The notes beneath the pieces were generated by a model. The model saw nothing but the letters and a program-made list of their open reading frames with translations, did not search any database and was not told where the DNA came from. DNA of 64,000 nucleotides, taken from an uncultured Lachnospiraceae bacterium (lineage in GTDB: Bacteria; Bacillota; Clostridia; Lachnospirales; Lachnospiraceae). Below, piece by piece: positions 7,125-16,274 of this stretch. The stretch covers positions 62,001 to 126,000 of the forward strand of contig CADBEN010000001.1 in NCBI GenBank assembly GCA_902793685.1, given 5' to 3'. The translations under genes were made by a program, and so were the position numbers. Numbering within the stretch: the first letter of the stretch is position 1; each line of letters opens with the position of its first letter.

Positions 7125-10100
7125 CGAACTTGCGAAGGAACTCGGGAAATCAAACCGGGATATCCTGAATTATCTGAGTGAAAAGGGGATCGACAATAAA
7201 GTCCCCATGTCAAATATTTCTGCCCAGGAAGAGGGCATGATCCGTACTCATTTTGCGCCGAAGAAGCCGGAGCCGCCGAAGCAGGAGGCTCCGAAGGCAG
7301 ATGCTGCCGGAACCGCTGCCGAGGCACCGAAAAAGAAGAAGTTTACCGCGGTCTTCCGTCCGCAGAATGCGCAGCAGCTCCGCCTGAAGCCGAAGACTGC
7401 TCCGAAGCCCGCAGCAGCTCCGGCGGCACAGCAGCCGAAGGAAGCAGCACCGGCGCCGAAGCCGGCGGAGGCAGCTCCGGCAGCGCAGCAGCCGAAGGAA
7501 GCAGCACCGGCACCGAAGCCGGCGGAGACAGCTCCGGCAGCGCAGCAGCCGAAGGAAGCAGCACCGGCACCGAAGCCGGCGGAGACAGCTCCGGCAGTGC
7601 AGCAGCCGAAGGAAGCAGCACCGGCACCGAAGCCGGCGGAGACAGCTCCGGCAGCGCAGCAGCCGAAGGAAGCAGCACCGGCGCCGAAGCCGGCAGAGGC
7701 GGCACCGGCGGCACAGCAGCCGAAGGAAGCGGCACCGGCGGCACAGCAGCCCCAGGCTCCGGCGGCAAGACCGGCAGCTCCTGCAGCAAGACCGGCGGCA
7801 CAGCAGCCCCAGGCTCCGGCAAACCGTCCGGCAGGATCCGTCTACCAGGGGAACCGTCCGCAGGGCGACCGCTATCAGGGGAACCGTCCGGCAGGCACCG
7901 GCTATCAGGGGAACCGTCCGGCAGGCACCGGCTATCAGGGGAACCGTCCGGCGGGCACCGGCTATCAGGGGAACCGTCCGGCAGGCACCGGTTATCAGGG
8001 AAATCGTCCGGCAGGCACCGGCTATCAGGGGAACCGTCCGCAGGGCGACCGTCCCCAGGGGAACCGTCCGGCAGGCACCGGTTATCAGGGGAACCGTCCG
8101 GCAGGCACCGGCTATCAGGGGAACCGTCCGCAGGGCGACCGTTTCCAGGGGAACCGTCCGGCGGGCACCGGTTACCAGGGGAACCGTCCGGCAGGCACCG
8201 GCTTCCAGGGGAACCGTCCGCAGGGCGACCGTTTCCAGGGGAACCGTCCGGCAGGTACCGGCTTCCAGGGCGGCAGCGGCCGTCCGGGCAGCGGATTCGG
8301 CGGCGGCCGTCCGGGCAGCGGATTCGGCGGGAAGACACAGCCGCAGGGCGACGGCGCTCTGGTCAAGAAGTCTGTGAGCAACCGCCCGAACAAGAACAAT
8401 TTCAAGGACAAGAACGACAAGCGGCACAGGACTGAGGACGGTTTCAAGACCGGCAAGGGCGGCAGAGGCGGCAGCATCCATGCCTTTGAGCAGCAGGGCG
8501 TGAAGCCGAAGGCAGTAAAGGTCGAGGAAGAGATCAAGGAGCTGATCATCCCCGATACCATCACTATCAATGATCTGGCGAAGAAGATGAAGAAGAACGC
8601 TTCCGAGCTGATCAAGAAGATGTTTATCAAGGGTGAGATCTACAACATCAACTCCGAGATCCCCTATGAGAAGGCTGAGGAGATCGCGCTGGATTACGAT
8701 ATCCTCTGCACCAGAGAAGAAAAGGTCGACGTCATCGAGGAACTCCTCCGTGAGGATGCCGAGGACGAGTCCGCAATGGTTCCGCGTCCCCCGGTCGTCT
8801 GCGTCATGGGTCACGTCGACCACGGCAAGACGTCCCTTCTGGACGCGATCCGGAATACCAGCGTCACCAGCCGCGAGGCCGGCGGAATCACCCAGCATAT
8901 CGGCGCATACCAGGTGAAGATCAACGATCGTCTGATCACCTTCCTGGATACGCCGGGCCACGAGGCATTCACGGCCATGCGTATGCGCGGCGCCCAGGCC
9001 ACGGACATCGCGGTCCTGATTGTCGCGGCGGATGACGGCGTCATGCCGCAGACTATCGAAGCGATCAACCACGCGAAGGCGGCGGGCGTCGAGATCATCG
9101 TCGCCATCAACAAGATCGACAAGCCGAATGCCAACGTCGACCGCGTGAAGCAGGAACTTACCGAGTATCAGCTGATCTCTGAGGACTGGGGCGGCTCCAC
9201 CATCATGTGCCCGATCTCCGCGAAGACCGGGGAGGGCATCGAGAACCTCCTGGAGATGATCCTCCTGACTGCCGACATGAAGGAACTGAAGGCGGATCCG
9301 AACCGGAACGCCCGCGGTCTTGTCATCGAGGCACAGCTTGACAAGGGCAGAGGCCCGGTGGCTACCATCCTGGTCCAGAAGGGCACCCTGCATGTGGGCG
9401 ATTTCGTCGCTGCAGGCGCATGCTCCGGCAAGGTCCGCGCCATGCTGAACGAGAACGGCGCGCGGATGAAGGAGGCAAAGCCCTCCACGCCGGTGGCGAT
9501 CCTGGGTCTTAACAACGTCCCGAACGCGGGCGAGATCTTCGTGGCCATGGACAGCGACAAGGAGGCGAAGGACTTCGCGGCGACCTTCATCAGCGAGGGC
9601 AAGTCGAAGCTCATCGAGGAGACCAAGGCAAAGCAGATCTCCATCGACAACCTCTTCGACCAGATCAAGTCCGGCAATGTCCAGGAGCTGCCGATCATCG
9701 TGAAGGCAGACGTCCAGGGCTCTGTCGAGGCTGTCAGGACCTCCCTCCTCAAGCTTTCCAACGACGAGGTCCAGGTCAAGGTCATTCACGGCGCAGTCGG
9801 CGCGATCAGCGAATCCGACGTGGCTCTGGCCAGCGCCAGCAACGCGATCATCATCGGCTTCAACGTCCGTCCGGACGCGATGGCCAAGAGCACCGCGGAG
9901 CACGAGGGCGTGGATATCCGCCTGTACAAGGTCATTTACCAGGCCATCGAGGATATCGAGAGCGCCATGAAGGGTATGCTTGCCCCGGTCTACGAGGAGA
10001 AGGTCATCGGCCACGCCGAGGTCCGTATGCTGTTCAAGTCCTCCGGCGTCGGCACCATTGCCGGCTCCTACATCCTGGACGGCAAGATCCAGAGAGGCTG

Positions 10101-10290
10101 CAAGGCAAGGATCACAAGAGACGGAAAACAGATCTTTGACGGAAATCTCGCTTCCCTGAAGCGCTTCAAGGACGACGTCAAGGAAGTCAACGCCGGCTAT
10201 GAGTGCGGTCTGGTCTTCGAGAAGTTCAGTGATCTGATGGAAGGAGACCTGGTCGAGGCTTATGCCATGGTAGAGGTACCGAGAAACTGA
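7108..10290 (+). CDS. infB: translation initiation factor IF-2
   Basis: GTPase that brings initiator tRNA to the 30S subunit. 1060 residues, far longer than the ~720 of Bacillus because of a large disordered region. Order: IF2_N domain ([17 protein letters not shown], 4-45), five 19-residue Ala/Pro/Lys repeats (104-198), 15 decapeptides GNRPxGxxxQ (238-387), a Gly-rich basic linker, a second IF2_N domain (about 475-525), the G domain with GHVDHGKT (about 567), DTPGHEA and NKID, then the C-terminal beta barrels. The ATG at 7108 lies only two bases after GGGGG; TTG at 7114 is better spaced and would give the usual family start ([10 protein letters not shown]), so the true start may be 7114. Confidence 0.97.
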   Translation: MILRINELAKELGKSNRDILNYLSEKGIDNKVPMSNISAQEEGMIRTHFAPKKPEPPKQEAPKADAAGTAAEAPKKKKFTAVFRPQNAQQLRLKPKTAPKPAAAPAAQQPKEAAPAPKPAEAAPAAQQPKEAAPAPKPAETAPAAQQPKEAAPAPKPAETAPAVQQPKEAAPAPKPAETAPAAQQPKEAAPAPKPAEAAPAAQQPKEAAPAAQQPQAPAARPAAPAARPAAQQPQAPANRPAGSVYQGNRPQGDRYQGNRPAGTGYQGNRPAGTGYQGNRPAGTGYQGNRPAGTGYQGNRPAGTGYQGNRPQGDRPQGNRPAGTGYQGNRPAGTGYQGNRPQGDRFQGNRPAGTGYQGNRPAGTGFQGNRPQGDRFQGNRPAGTGFQGGSGRPGSGFGGGRPGSGFGGKTQPQGDGALVKKSVSNRPNKNNFKDKNDKRHRTEDGFKTGKGGRGGSIHAFEQQGVKPKAVKVEEEIKELIIPDTITINDLAKKMKKNASELIKKMFIKGEIYNINSEIPYEKAEEIALDYDILCTREEKVDVIEELLREDAEDESAMVPRPPVVCVMGHVDHGKTSLLDAIRNTSVTSREAGGITQHIGAYQVKINDRLITFLDTPGHEAFTAMRMRGAQATDIAVLIVAADDGVMPQTIEAINHAKAAGVEIIVAINKIDKPNANVDRVKQELTEYQLISEDWGGSTIMCPISAKTGEGIENLLEMILLTADMKELKADPNRNARGLVIEAQLDKGRGPVATILVQKGTLHVGDFVAAGACSGKVRAMLNENGARMKEAKPSTPVAILGLNNVPNAGEIFVAMDSDKEAKDFAATFISEGKSKLIEETKAKQISIDNLFDQIKSGNVQELPIIVKADVQGSVEAVRTSLLKLSNDEVQVKVIHGAVGAISESDVALASASNAIIIGFNVRPDAMAKSTAEHEGVDIRLYKVIYQAIEDIESAMKGMLAPVYEEKVIGHAEVRMLFKSSGVGTIAGSYILDGKIQRGCKARITRDGKQIFDGNLASLKRFKDDVKEVNAGYECGLVFEKFSDLMEGDLVEAYAMVEVPRN
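7417..7701 (+). repeat. five tandem 57-bp repeats in infB
   Basis: Units begin at 7417, 7474, 7531, 7588 and 7645 and encode [19 protein letters not shown] with few changes (one A to V, some T to A). A shorter, degenerate copy follows to about 7760. Nearly identical codons across units point to recent duplication or ongoing slippage. Confidence 0.92.
7819..8268 (+). repeat. fifteen tandem 30-bp repeats in infB
   Basis: Fifteen directly adjoining 30-base units encode decapeptides: [10 protein letters not shown] (or FQ) in most, [10 protein letters not shown] and relatives in four, and a diverged first unit. There are no spacers, the frame is kept throughout, and the result is an Arg/Gly/Asn/Gln-rich low-complexity segment. 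Confidence 0.95.
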
Positions 10291-10291
10291 A

Positions 10292-10723
10292 ATGAAAAAG
10301 GGAAGTATTAAAAACACCAGGATCAACGCGGAAGTGCGGAAGGAGATCCAGGCCATTCTGATGCGGGGGATCAAAGATCCCCGCGTCAGCCCCATGGCCA
10401 GTATCACGGACGCCCGGGTGACTGCGGATCTGAAATACTGCACCGTCTATGTCAGCGTCCTGGGAGACGAGCAGGCAGTGGCGGACACGCTGGCGGGCTT
10501 GAAGAGCGCCTCCGGGTACATCCGCAGGGAACTGGCGCACACCGTCAATCTCCGCATCACGCCGGAACTGAGATTCGTCGCGGACAACTCCATGTCCTAC
10601 GGCGTCCACATCGAGAGCATCCTCGGGGAACTGAAGGAAGCCGGCGGCATGGGCAGCGATGAGGAAAATGAAGAGGAAAACGGCGGGGAGGATCAGGATG
10701 GCGGACCCGATTCTGAAGAATAA
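10292..10723 (+). CDS. rbfA: ribosome-binding factor A
   Basis: 143 residues. RbfA is a single-KH-domain protein that helps mature the 5' end of 16S rRNA. It shows INAEVRKEIQAIL, IKDPRV (the family's DPR motif) and LRITPELRFVADNS. The last ~25 residues are an acidic extension (GSDEENEEENGGEDQDGG) beyond the usual end. The ATG at 10292 follows the infB stop by one base. Its 3' end overlaps nrnA. Confidence 0.94.
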   Translation: MKKGSIKNTRINAEVRKEIQAILMRGIKDPRVSPMASITDARVTADLKYCTVYVSVLGDEQAVADTLAGLKSASGYIRRELAHTVNLRITPELRFVADNSMSYGVHIESILGELKEAGGMGSDEENEEENGGEDQDGGPDSEE

Positions 10724-11675
10724 GATCGAGCGGGCGGAAACGATCGCGGTCCTCGGCCACATTCATCCGGACGGAGACTGCGTGGGCTCTGCACTGGCGC
10801 TGAAAAGCTACGTAACGGACTGCTGGCCCGAGAAGGATGTGCGGGTGTTTCTGGAGCCCGCGTCGGACCGTTTCGGATTTCTGCGGGGCTACGGGGAGAT
10901 CATTCATGAACCGGACCCGGAGTTCCGGGCGGACCTGGCGGTATCCCTGGATACGGCCGGCATCGACCGCCTCGGAGATTTCCGGGGAATCTTTGAGAAC
11001 GCGTCAGAGACCTTCCTGATCGACCACCATCGCACGAACACCGGGTTCGCGGACACAAATGTGATACGCGGCACGGCAAGTTCCGCCTGCGAGGTCCTGT
11101 CCGGATTCTTTGAGGAGGACCGGATCAGCCGTGATACGGCGGCGTGCCTCTATACCGGGATCGTGACGGACACGGGCGTCTTCAAATATGAAATGACGTC
11201 CAAAGAGACCATGCGGATCGCAGGGATCCTGATGGAAAAGGGAATCCCCTTCGGCGAGATCATCGACAAGGCTTTCTATATGAAGACCCGCAAGCAGCAG
11301 CTTATCATGGGCCGGGCACTGGAAAAGAGTGTCCTGGACTGCGGTGGGCAGTATATTTGGTCCGTGATCACAATGGAAGACAAAGCGGAATATGATGTGG
11401 ATTACCGGGATATGGACGGGATCGCGGAGCAGATGCGCCTCACGGAGGGTGTGGACTGCGCGGTGCTGATCTCTGAGTCCGAGCCCGGAAAGTACCGTCT
11501 GTCCTTCCGCTCCGTGAAAAAAACGGACGTTTCCCTGATAGCCCGGGGATTCGGCGGCGGCGGACATATCCGCGCGGCCGGCTGCAACCTTGCCGGCAAT
11601 ATCGATGAGATCGTCCGGAAGGTGCGGGCGGAAGTGGCTGCGCAGCTCGGAGAAGGGCAGGAAGCCGGATGCTGA
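10698..11675 (+). CDS. nrnA: DHH-family oligoribonuclease / pAp phosphatase NrnA
   Basis: 325 residues. DHH phosphoesterase that degrades short oligonucleotides and 3'-phosphoadenosine 5'-phosphate. Metal-binding motifs are seen in order: GHIHPDGDCVGS, SLDTAG, LIDHHRTN and TDTGVF. The C-terminal DHHA1 domain ends in GFGGGGHIRAAGC. The frame is open from 10659, but ATG 10698 has GGGGAGG six bases upstream and begins at the family's normal point (MADPILKNKIERAETIAVL). It overlaps rbfA and truB, so translation is probably coupled. Confidence 0.93.
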   Translation: MADPILKNKIERAETIAVLGHIHPDGDCVGSALALKSYVTDCWPEKDVRVFLEPASDRFGFLRGYGEIIHEPDPEFRADLAVSLDTAGIDRLGDFRGIFENASETFLIDHHRTNTGFADTNVIRGTASSACEVLSGFFEEDRISRDTAACLYTGIVTDTGVFKYEMTSKETMRIAGILMEKGIPFGEIIDKAFYMKTRKQQLIMGRALEKSVLDCGGQYIWSVITMEDKAEYDVDYRDMDGIAEQMRLTEGVDCAVLISESEPGKYRLSFRSVKKTDVSLIARGFGGGGHIRAAGCNLAGNIDEIVRKVRAEVAAQLGEGQEAGC

Positions 11676-12547
11676 ACGGCGTAATCAATGTATATAAGGA
11701 AAAAGGATATACCTCTCATGACGTTGTGGCGAAAATGAGAGGTATTTTCAGGCAGAAAAAGATCGGCCATACCGGGACTCTGGACCCGGACGCGGTGGGC
11801 GTGCTCCCGGTCTGTCTGGGAAACGCTACAAAGCTCTGCGATCTTCTGACGGACCGTTCCAAGGAATACCGTGCGGTCCTGCGTCTCGGGATCGCTACGG
11901 ACACCCAGGACATGAGCGGCACGGTGCTTTCGGAGCAGGAGGTCACCTGCGGCCCGGAAGAGGTGCGGGACGCGATCCTCGGGTTTGTCGGGGAATACGA
12001 CCAGATCCCACCCATGTATTCTGCTCTGAAGGTCAACGGACAGAAACTGGTGGACCTGGCGCGGCGCGGGATCGAGGTGGAGCGTAAGCCCCGGAGAGTC
12101 GGGATCCTCTCCATCGTGATCGAAGAGATCTCGCTGCCCCGGGTCACCATGACCGTGAAATGCACAAAGGGGACCTATATCCGCACCCTCTGCGACGACA
12201 TCGGCCGGAAGCTTTGCTGCGGCGGATGTATGGAAGAACTCACCCGGACTGCTTCCGGGCAGTTCCGGATCGGGGACGCGGTGACGCTTGGCGCACTGCG
12301 GGAGGGCTGTGATGCCGGGGAGCCGGAGCGTTATCTCATCCCAGTGGACCAGGTCCTGGCGGACCATCCCGCGGTTTCTTCAGACCCGGAAGGAGACAGG
12401 TTCCTGCACAACGGAAATCCGGTCGCAGTGGAGTTTATCCATCCGGAGACGGAGGAGATCTGCCGGGTCTATGACAGCAGCGGTCAGTTTACCGGGCTGT
12501 ACAGAAAGGCCGGGAATTATTACCGGCCGGAAAAAATGTTCCTTTGA
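11669..12547 (+). CDS. truB: tRNA pseudouridine-55 synthase
   Basis: 292 residues. Makes pseudouridine 55 in the T-loop of tRNAs. The catalytic aspartate is D39 in HTGTLDPDAVGVLP; GVINVYKEKGYTSHDVV precedes it, and YSALKVNGQKLVDLARRG and KGTYIRTLCDDIG follow, all standard for TruB, with a C-terminal PUA-like segment. It starts inside the last codons of nrnA (7-base overlap) and precedes ribF, as in most Firmicutes. Confidence 0.95.
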   Translation: MLNGVINVYKEKGYTSHDVVAKMRGIFRQKKIGHTGTLDPDAVGVLPVCLGNATKLCDLLTDRSKEYRAVLRLGIATDTQDMSGTVLSEQEVTCGPEEVRDAILGFVGEYDQIPPMYSALKVNGQKLVDLARRGIEVERKPRRVGILSIVIEEISLPRVTMTVKCTKGTYIRTLCDDIGRKLCCGGCMEELTRTASGQFRIGDAVTLGALREGCDAGEPERYLIPVDQVLADHPAVSSDPEGDRFLHNGNPVAVEFIHPETEEICRVYDSSGQFTGLYRKAGNYYRPEKMFL

Positions 12548-12566
12548 GGATCGGAGGCATATCATA

Positions 12567-13496
12567 TTGAAGGAATGGATCGGAACAACGGACGTCAGCA
12601 TCGGCGTCCCGACGGTGGTCTCCATCGGAAAGTTTGACGGAGAGCACAAGGGGCACCAGAAGATCTTCAGCACCATGCTCCGCATCGCGGAGGAGAAGGG
12701 CTTAAAGACGGCGGTCTTTACCTTCGGGACGCCGCCTTCCGCGGTGGTGGAAGGGAATTTCCGCCCCCAGATCAACACGAACGCAGAGCGCAGGGAACGG
12801 CTCCGCGACGCGGGGATCGAGTATATTGTCGAATATCCCTTTACACCGGAGATCGCTTCCATGAGCGGTGAGGACTTTGTCCGGGATATCCTGATCGGAA
12901 AAATGAATATGAAGGCGATCGTCGCCGGCCCGGACTGCGCCTTCGGCAGAAACCGAAGCGGCAGCGCGGATCTCCTCCGCAGGATGGGACCGGAATGCGG
13001 TTTCCTCCCGGTGATCATCGAGAAGGAGAAGGACGGAGACCGGGACATCAGTTCCACCTATATCCGGGAAGAACTGCAGAACGGAAATGTGGAGAAGGCC
13101 AACACCCTGCTGGGCGCTGTTTACTCTGTGGAAGGAGTCATCACCCACGGGAACGGCATCGGCAGAAGCCGGCTGGGATTTCCGACTGTGAATCTGGACG
13201 TGCCGGCGGGAAAGCTTCTGCCGCGCTTCGGCGTCTACGCCACGGAGGTGGTCTTCGGGAACGGCGTGTCCGTCCGGGGAATCACCAACGTCGGAGAAAA
13301 CCCCACAGTGTCTGAGGACCGGCTGAACCACCGGGTCCGCATCGAGACCTTCCTTCTGGATTTCTCGGGGGATGTCTACGGGGAAAAAATCTGCATCCGC
13401 TTCTTCCGCTTCCTCAGGCCGGAACGGAAATTCGGCTCTCTGGAAGAGCTGCGGACACAGATCGCGAAAGACATCGCGTATATGCAGCATAGTTAA
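12567..13496 (+). CDS. ribF: bifunctional riboflavin kinase / FAD synthetase
   Basis: 309 residues. Converts riboflavin to FMN and FMN to FAD. The N-terminal nucleotidyltransferase half shows SIGKFDGEHKGHQ, AGPDCAFGRNRSG and DISSTYIREELQNGNV. The C-terminal kinase half shows GRSRLGFPTVNLDVP and FGVYATEV, with GITNVGENPT. A longer frame exists upstream inside truB, but TTG at 12567 has GGAGG nine bases before it and matches the family length. It is probably the last gene read from the rimP promoter before the rpsO promoter. Confidence 0.93.
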   Translation: MKEWIGTTDVSIGVPTVVSIGKFDGEHKGHQKIFSTMLRIAEEKGLKTAVFTFGTPPSAVVEGNFRPQINTNAERRERLRDAGIEYIVEYPFTPEIASMSGEDFVRDILIGKMNMKAIVAGPDCAFGRNRSGSADLLRRMGPECGFLPVIIEKEKDGDRDISSTYIREELQNGNVEKANTLLGAVYSVEGVITHGNGIGRSRLGFPTVNLDVPAGKLLPRFGVYATEVVFGNGVSVRGITNVGENPTVSEDRLNHRVRIETFLLDFSGDVYGEKICIRFFRFLRPERKFGSLEELRTQIAKDIAYMQHS

Positions 13497-13517
13497 GGAG
13501 AGTTAAGATTTATCTCA

Positions 13518-13547
13518 TTGACATAATTATCACGACTGTGCTAATAT
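13518..13547 (+). promoter_or_regulatory. promoter of rpsO-pnp
   Basis: TTGACA (13518-13523), 18-base spacer, TAATAT (13542-13547). It gives a leader of about 85 bases before rpsO. Confidence 0.78.
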
Positions 13548-13570
13548 GACACGGCAATATGTTCGCCCGC

Positions 13571-13617
13571 GGCTGAGGTTCCGGAATACTCCACCGGTCT
13601 CCCGGTCCCGGGTCAGT
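13571..13617 (+). promoter_or_regulatory. three-way-junction leader RNA of rpsO (candidate S15 autoregulation site)
   Basis: P1 pairs CTGA (13573-13576) with TCAG (13613-13616), extendable by a G-U pair. Inside it are P2 (GGT 13577-13579 with ACC 13593-13595 and, after a 3-base bulge, GGA with TCC, loop ATAC) and P3 (CCCG 13601-13604 with CGGG 13609-13612, loop GTCC). S15 binds a three-way junction in 16S rRNA and represses its own mRNA through look-alike leaders in several bacterial groups. The folding was done by eye; the regulatory role is inference. Confidence 0.55.
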
Positions 13618-13640
13618 AAAAGAAAAAGGAGAAAAGAACT

Positions 13641-13907
13641 ATGATCAGCAAGGAAAAGAAGGCAGAACTTATCGCAGCATACGGAAGAAAGGAAGGCGAC
13701 ACCGGTTCACCGGAGGTCCAGATCGCGATCCTTACCGAGCGTATCCGCGAGCTCACCGAGCACCTGAAGGCAAACCCGAAGGATCATCATTCCAGAAGAG
13801 GACTTCTGATGATGGTCGGCCAGAGAAGAGGACTTCTTACCTATCTCAAGAAGACCGATCTGGATGGCTATCGTGCACTCATCGAGAAGCTCGGACTGAG
13901 AAAGTAA
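13641..13907 (+). CDS. rpsO: 30S ribosomal protein S15
   Basis: 88 residues, the normal length. Primary 16S rRNA-binding protein of the central domain. Family-typical segments: [33 protein letters not shown] and [18 protein letters not shown] lies nine bases before the ATG. It has its own promoter and a structured leader, and is followed by a strong hairpin before pnp, the standard rpsO-pnp pairing. Confidence 0.97.
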   Translation: MISKEKKAELIAAYGRKEGDTGSPEVQIAILTERIRELTEHLKANPKDHHSRRGLLMMVGQRRGLLTYLKKTDLDGYRALIEKLGLRK

Positions 13908-13923
13908 TACCATACGGCTTTCT

Positions 13924-13965
13924 TTTCAGGGTGGAAATTCGTTTCCACCCTGAAACTGTGTTTTT
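13924..13965 (+). terminator. rpsO-pnp intergenic hairpin (partial terminator or processing site)
   Basis: A perfect 14-bp stem (TTTCAGGGTGGAAA with TTTCCACCCTGAAA) closed by a TTCG tetraloop, then CTGTG and five T. It can stop most rpsO transcripts. Since no other promoter is visible before pnp, it may also shape the pnp leader: in Escherichia coli pnp autoregulation depends on cleavage of a stem at the same location. Confidence 0.83.
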
Positions 13966-14014
13966 AAGCACCATGTACGCAAGCAACACGAACGGAAGAA
14001 GAGAAGGAGAAAAG

Positions 14015-16129
14015 ATGAGCAAAGAATTCAAGAGCTACAGCATGGATCTCGCCGGAAGGAAGCTGACCGCTGAGATCGGAAGAGTCTGCGCACAGGCAAA
14101 CGGCGCCGTGCTGCTGCACTACGGGGATACCGTCGTGCTCTCCACCGCGACTGCCAGCAAGCAGCCCAGAGAGGGTATCGATTTCTTCCCGCTGTCTGTC
14201 GAGTACAGTGAGAGACAGTATGCTGTCGGCAAGATCCCGGGCGGCTTCAACAAGAGAGAGGGTAAGCCCTCCGAGAACGCGATCCTGACGGACCGTGTCA
14301 TCGACCGCCCCATGCGTCCGCTGTTCCCGAAGGACTACCGGAACGACGTGACCCTGGAGAACCTGGTCATGAGCGTCGACCCGGAGTGCACCCCGGAGCT
14401 GGTCGCCATGATCGGCACCGCCATCGCGGTCACCATTTCCGACATCCCCTTTGACGGCCCCTGCGCCATGACCCAGGTGGGCCTGATCGACGGAAAGTTC
14501 GTCATCAACCCGGGCTATGCCCAGAAGCATATCTCTGATCTGGAGCTGACCGTGGCCAGCACCGCGGACAAGGTCATCATGATCGAGGCCGGCGCCAACG
14601 AGGTCGAAGAGCAGACCATGATCGACGCGATCTATGAGGCGGACAAGGTCAACAAGGAGCTCATCGCCTTCATCAACAAGATCCGCGCCGAGGTCGGCAA
14701 GAAGAAGCACAGCTACGCGTCCGCGGCTATGCCGGAGGATCTGATGGCTGCCCTGAAGGAAGTCATTCCGCCGGAGACCATGGAAACGGCAGTCTTCACC
14801 GACGACAAGCAGGCCCGCGACAAGGCTGTTGATGAGCTGACCGCCCTGGCAAAGGAGAAGTTCGCGGACAATGAGGAGTGGCTGAAGCTTCTTCCGGACG
14901 CGATGTACCAGTATCAGAAGAAGACGGTCCGCAAGATGATCCTCCGCGACCACAAGAGACCGGACGGCCGTCAGATCACCCAGATCCGTCCGCTGGACGC
15001 TGAGATCGACATCATCCCGCGGGTCCACGGTTCCGCGATGTTCACCAGAGGACAGACCCAGATCCTGGACATCTGCACCCTGGCACCCCTCTCCGAGGTC
15101 CAGCGCCTTGAGGGCATGGACACCGACATCAAGAGCAAGCGCTACCTGCACCAGTACAACTTCCCGGCATATTCCGTCGGAGAGACCAAGGTCTCCAGAG
15201 GCCCGGGCCGCCGCGAGATCGGTCACGGCGCCCTTGCGGAGCGCGCTCTGCGTCCGATGCTTCCGTCCGAGGAAGAGTTCCCCTACGCGATCCGCTGCGT
15301 GTCTGAGACCATGGAGTCCAACGGTTCCACCTCCCAGGCCAGTGTCTGCGCGTCCAGCATGTCCCTGATGGCAGCCGGCGTCCCGATCAAGCGCCCTGTG
15401 GCAGGCATCTCCTGCGGACTGGTCACCGGCGACACCGATGACGACTACATCGTCCTCACCGACATCCAGGGCATCGAGGACTTCTTCGGCGACATGGACT
15501 TCAAGGTCGCCGGTACCGAGAAGGGAATCACCGCGATCCAGATGGATATCAAGATCCACGGCCTGACCAGACCCATCGTCGAGGAAGCGATCGCCCGCAC
15601 CCGCGAGGCGAGAATGTACATCCTGAACGAGGTCATGAACCCGGTCATCTCCGAGCCGCGGCCGGAGATCAGCCCCTATGCGCCGAAGATCGTCCAGATC
15701 AAGATCGATCCGAAGAAGATCGGTGACGTGGTCGGCAAGCAGGGCAAGGTCATCAACAAGCTTATCGAGGACTTCGGCGTCACCATCGACATCGAGGAAG
15801 ACGGCAGCGTGAACGTCGCCGGCATCGACCAGGAGAAGATCAACGGCGCCATCGCAGCCATCAAGAACATCGTCACCGAGATCGAGCCCGGCATGATCTT
15901 CACCGGCCCGGTGGTCCGGATCCTGGAGATCGGCGCTTTTGTCAACCTGAAGCCGAACACCGACGGCATGATCCACATTTCCCGACTGGCGGACCGCCGG
16001 ATCGGAAAGGTGGAGGATGTTGTCAAGGAAGGCGATATCGTCACCGTCAAGGTCATGAAGGTCGACAAGGACAGAAACGGCAAGGAGCGCATCGATCTGA
16101 CCATGCGTCCCTCTGACCTGAAGAAGTGA
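14015..16129 (+). CDS. pnp: polyribonucleotide nucleotidyltransferase (PNPase)
   Basis: 704 residues. Trimeric phosphorolytic 3'-5' exoribonuclease. Two RNase PH domains are separated by an all-helical linker; the second carries RGQTQILDICTLAPLSE and GSTSQASVCASSMSLMAAG. A KH domain (IDPKKIGDVVGKQGKVINKL, about 555-610) and an S1 domain (about 625-695, GAFVNLKPNTDGMIHISRL) follow. The frame is open from 13931, but that start lies in the hairpin; ATG 14015 has AAGGAG five bases upstream and fits the family start (MSKEFKSYSMDLAGR). Confidence 0.97.
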   Translation: MSKEFKSYSMDLAGRKLTAEIGRVCAQANGAVLLHYGDTVVLSTATASKQPREGIDFFPLSVEYSERQYAVGKIPGGFNKREGKPSENAILTDRVIDRPMRPLFPKDYRNDVTLENLVMSVDPECTPELVAMIGTAIAVTISDIPFDGPCAMTQVGLIDGKFVINPGYAQKHISDLELTVASTADKVIMIEAGANEVEEQTMIDAIYEADKVNKELIAFINKIRAEVGKKKHSYASAAMPEDLMAALKEVIPPETMETAVFTDDKQARDKAVDELTALAKEKFADNEEWLKLLPDAMYQYQKKTVRKMILRDHKRPDGRQITQIRPLDAEIDIIPRVHGSAMFTRGQTQILDICTLAPLSEVQRLEGMDTDIKSKRYLHQYNFPAYSVGETKVSRGPGRREIGHGALAERALRPMLPSEEEFPYAIRCVSETMESNGSTSQASVCASSMSLMAAGVPIKRPVAGISCGLVTGDTDDDYIVLTDIQGIEDFFGDMDFKVAGTEKGITAIQMDIKIHGLTRPIVEEAIARTREARMYILNEVMNPVISEPRPEISPYAPKIVQIKIDPKKIGDVVGKQGKVINKLIEDFGVTIDIEEDGSVNVAGIDQEKINGAIAAIKNIVTEIEPGMIFTGPVVRILEIGAFVNLKPNTDGMIHISRLADRRIGKVEDVVKEGDIVTVKVMKVDKDRNGKERIDLTMRPSDLKK

Positions 16130-16137
16130 TCAAAATT

Positions 16138-16169
16138 TTGTGTCATTATTGATAAGTTTGGTTTATAAT
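16138..16169 (+). promoter_or_regulatory. possible promoter upstream of mgtE
   Basis: A perfect TATAAT at 16164-16169 follows the end of pnp by 35 bases. The -35 region is poor: TTGTGT at 16138 is 20 bases away, and TTGATA at 16149 only 9. If active, the transcript would meet the hairpin at 16186-16215 almost at once. Confidence 0.4.
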
Positions 16170-16185
16170 ATGCTTTGAGTCGAAC

Positions 16186-16215
16186 AGGGGCTGATGATTC
16201 AGCCCCTTGTTTTTT
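16186..16215 (+). terminator. intrinsic terminator between pnp and mgtE
   Basis: Nine-bp stem AGGGGCTGA / TCAGCCCCT with loop TGAT, followed by TGTTTTTT. It ends the pnp transcript; with the TATAAT just upstream it could also attenuate mgtE. A second GC-rich helix (CCCGGC 16216-16221 with GCCGGG 16241-16246) follows before the mgtE Shine-Dalgarno. The conserved M-box magnesium riboswitch is not present. Confidence 0.87.
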
Positions 16216-16274
16216 CCCGGCGGGAGAAGGTTCTGTCCGGGCCGGGCCGACAAAGATGATAAGGAGGTGCGCGC

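Noticed and set aside
7819-8268. CRISPR-like array of 30-base direct repeats
   Set aside because: Units adjoin without spacers, stay in the infB reading frame and encode a regular decapeptide; no cas genes are near.
7210-10443. Minus-strand open frame of over 1000 codons opposite infB
   Set aside because: Mirror of the infB repeats and codon bias; no ribosome site and no recognisable domain.
13964-15976. Minus-strand open frame opposite pnp
   Set aside because: Asp/Leu/Val-rich shadow translation without motifs, entirely within pnp.
16170-16274. M-box magnesium riboswitch before mgtE
   Set aside because: The leader is at most about 100 bases and lacks the conserved M-box sequences.
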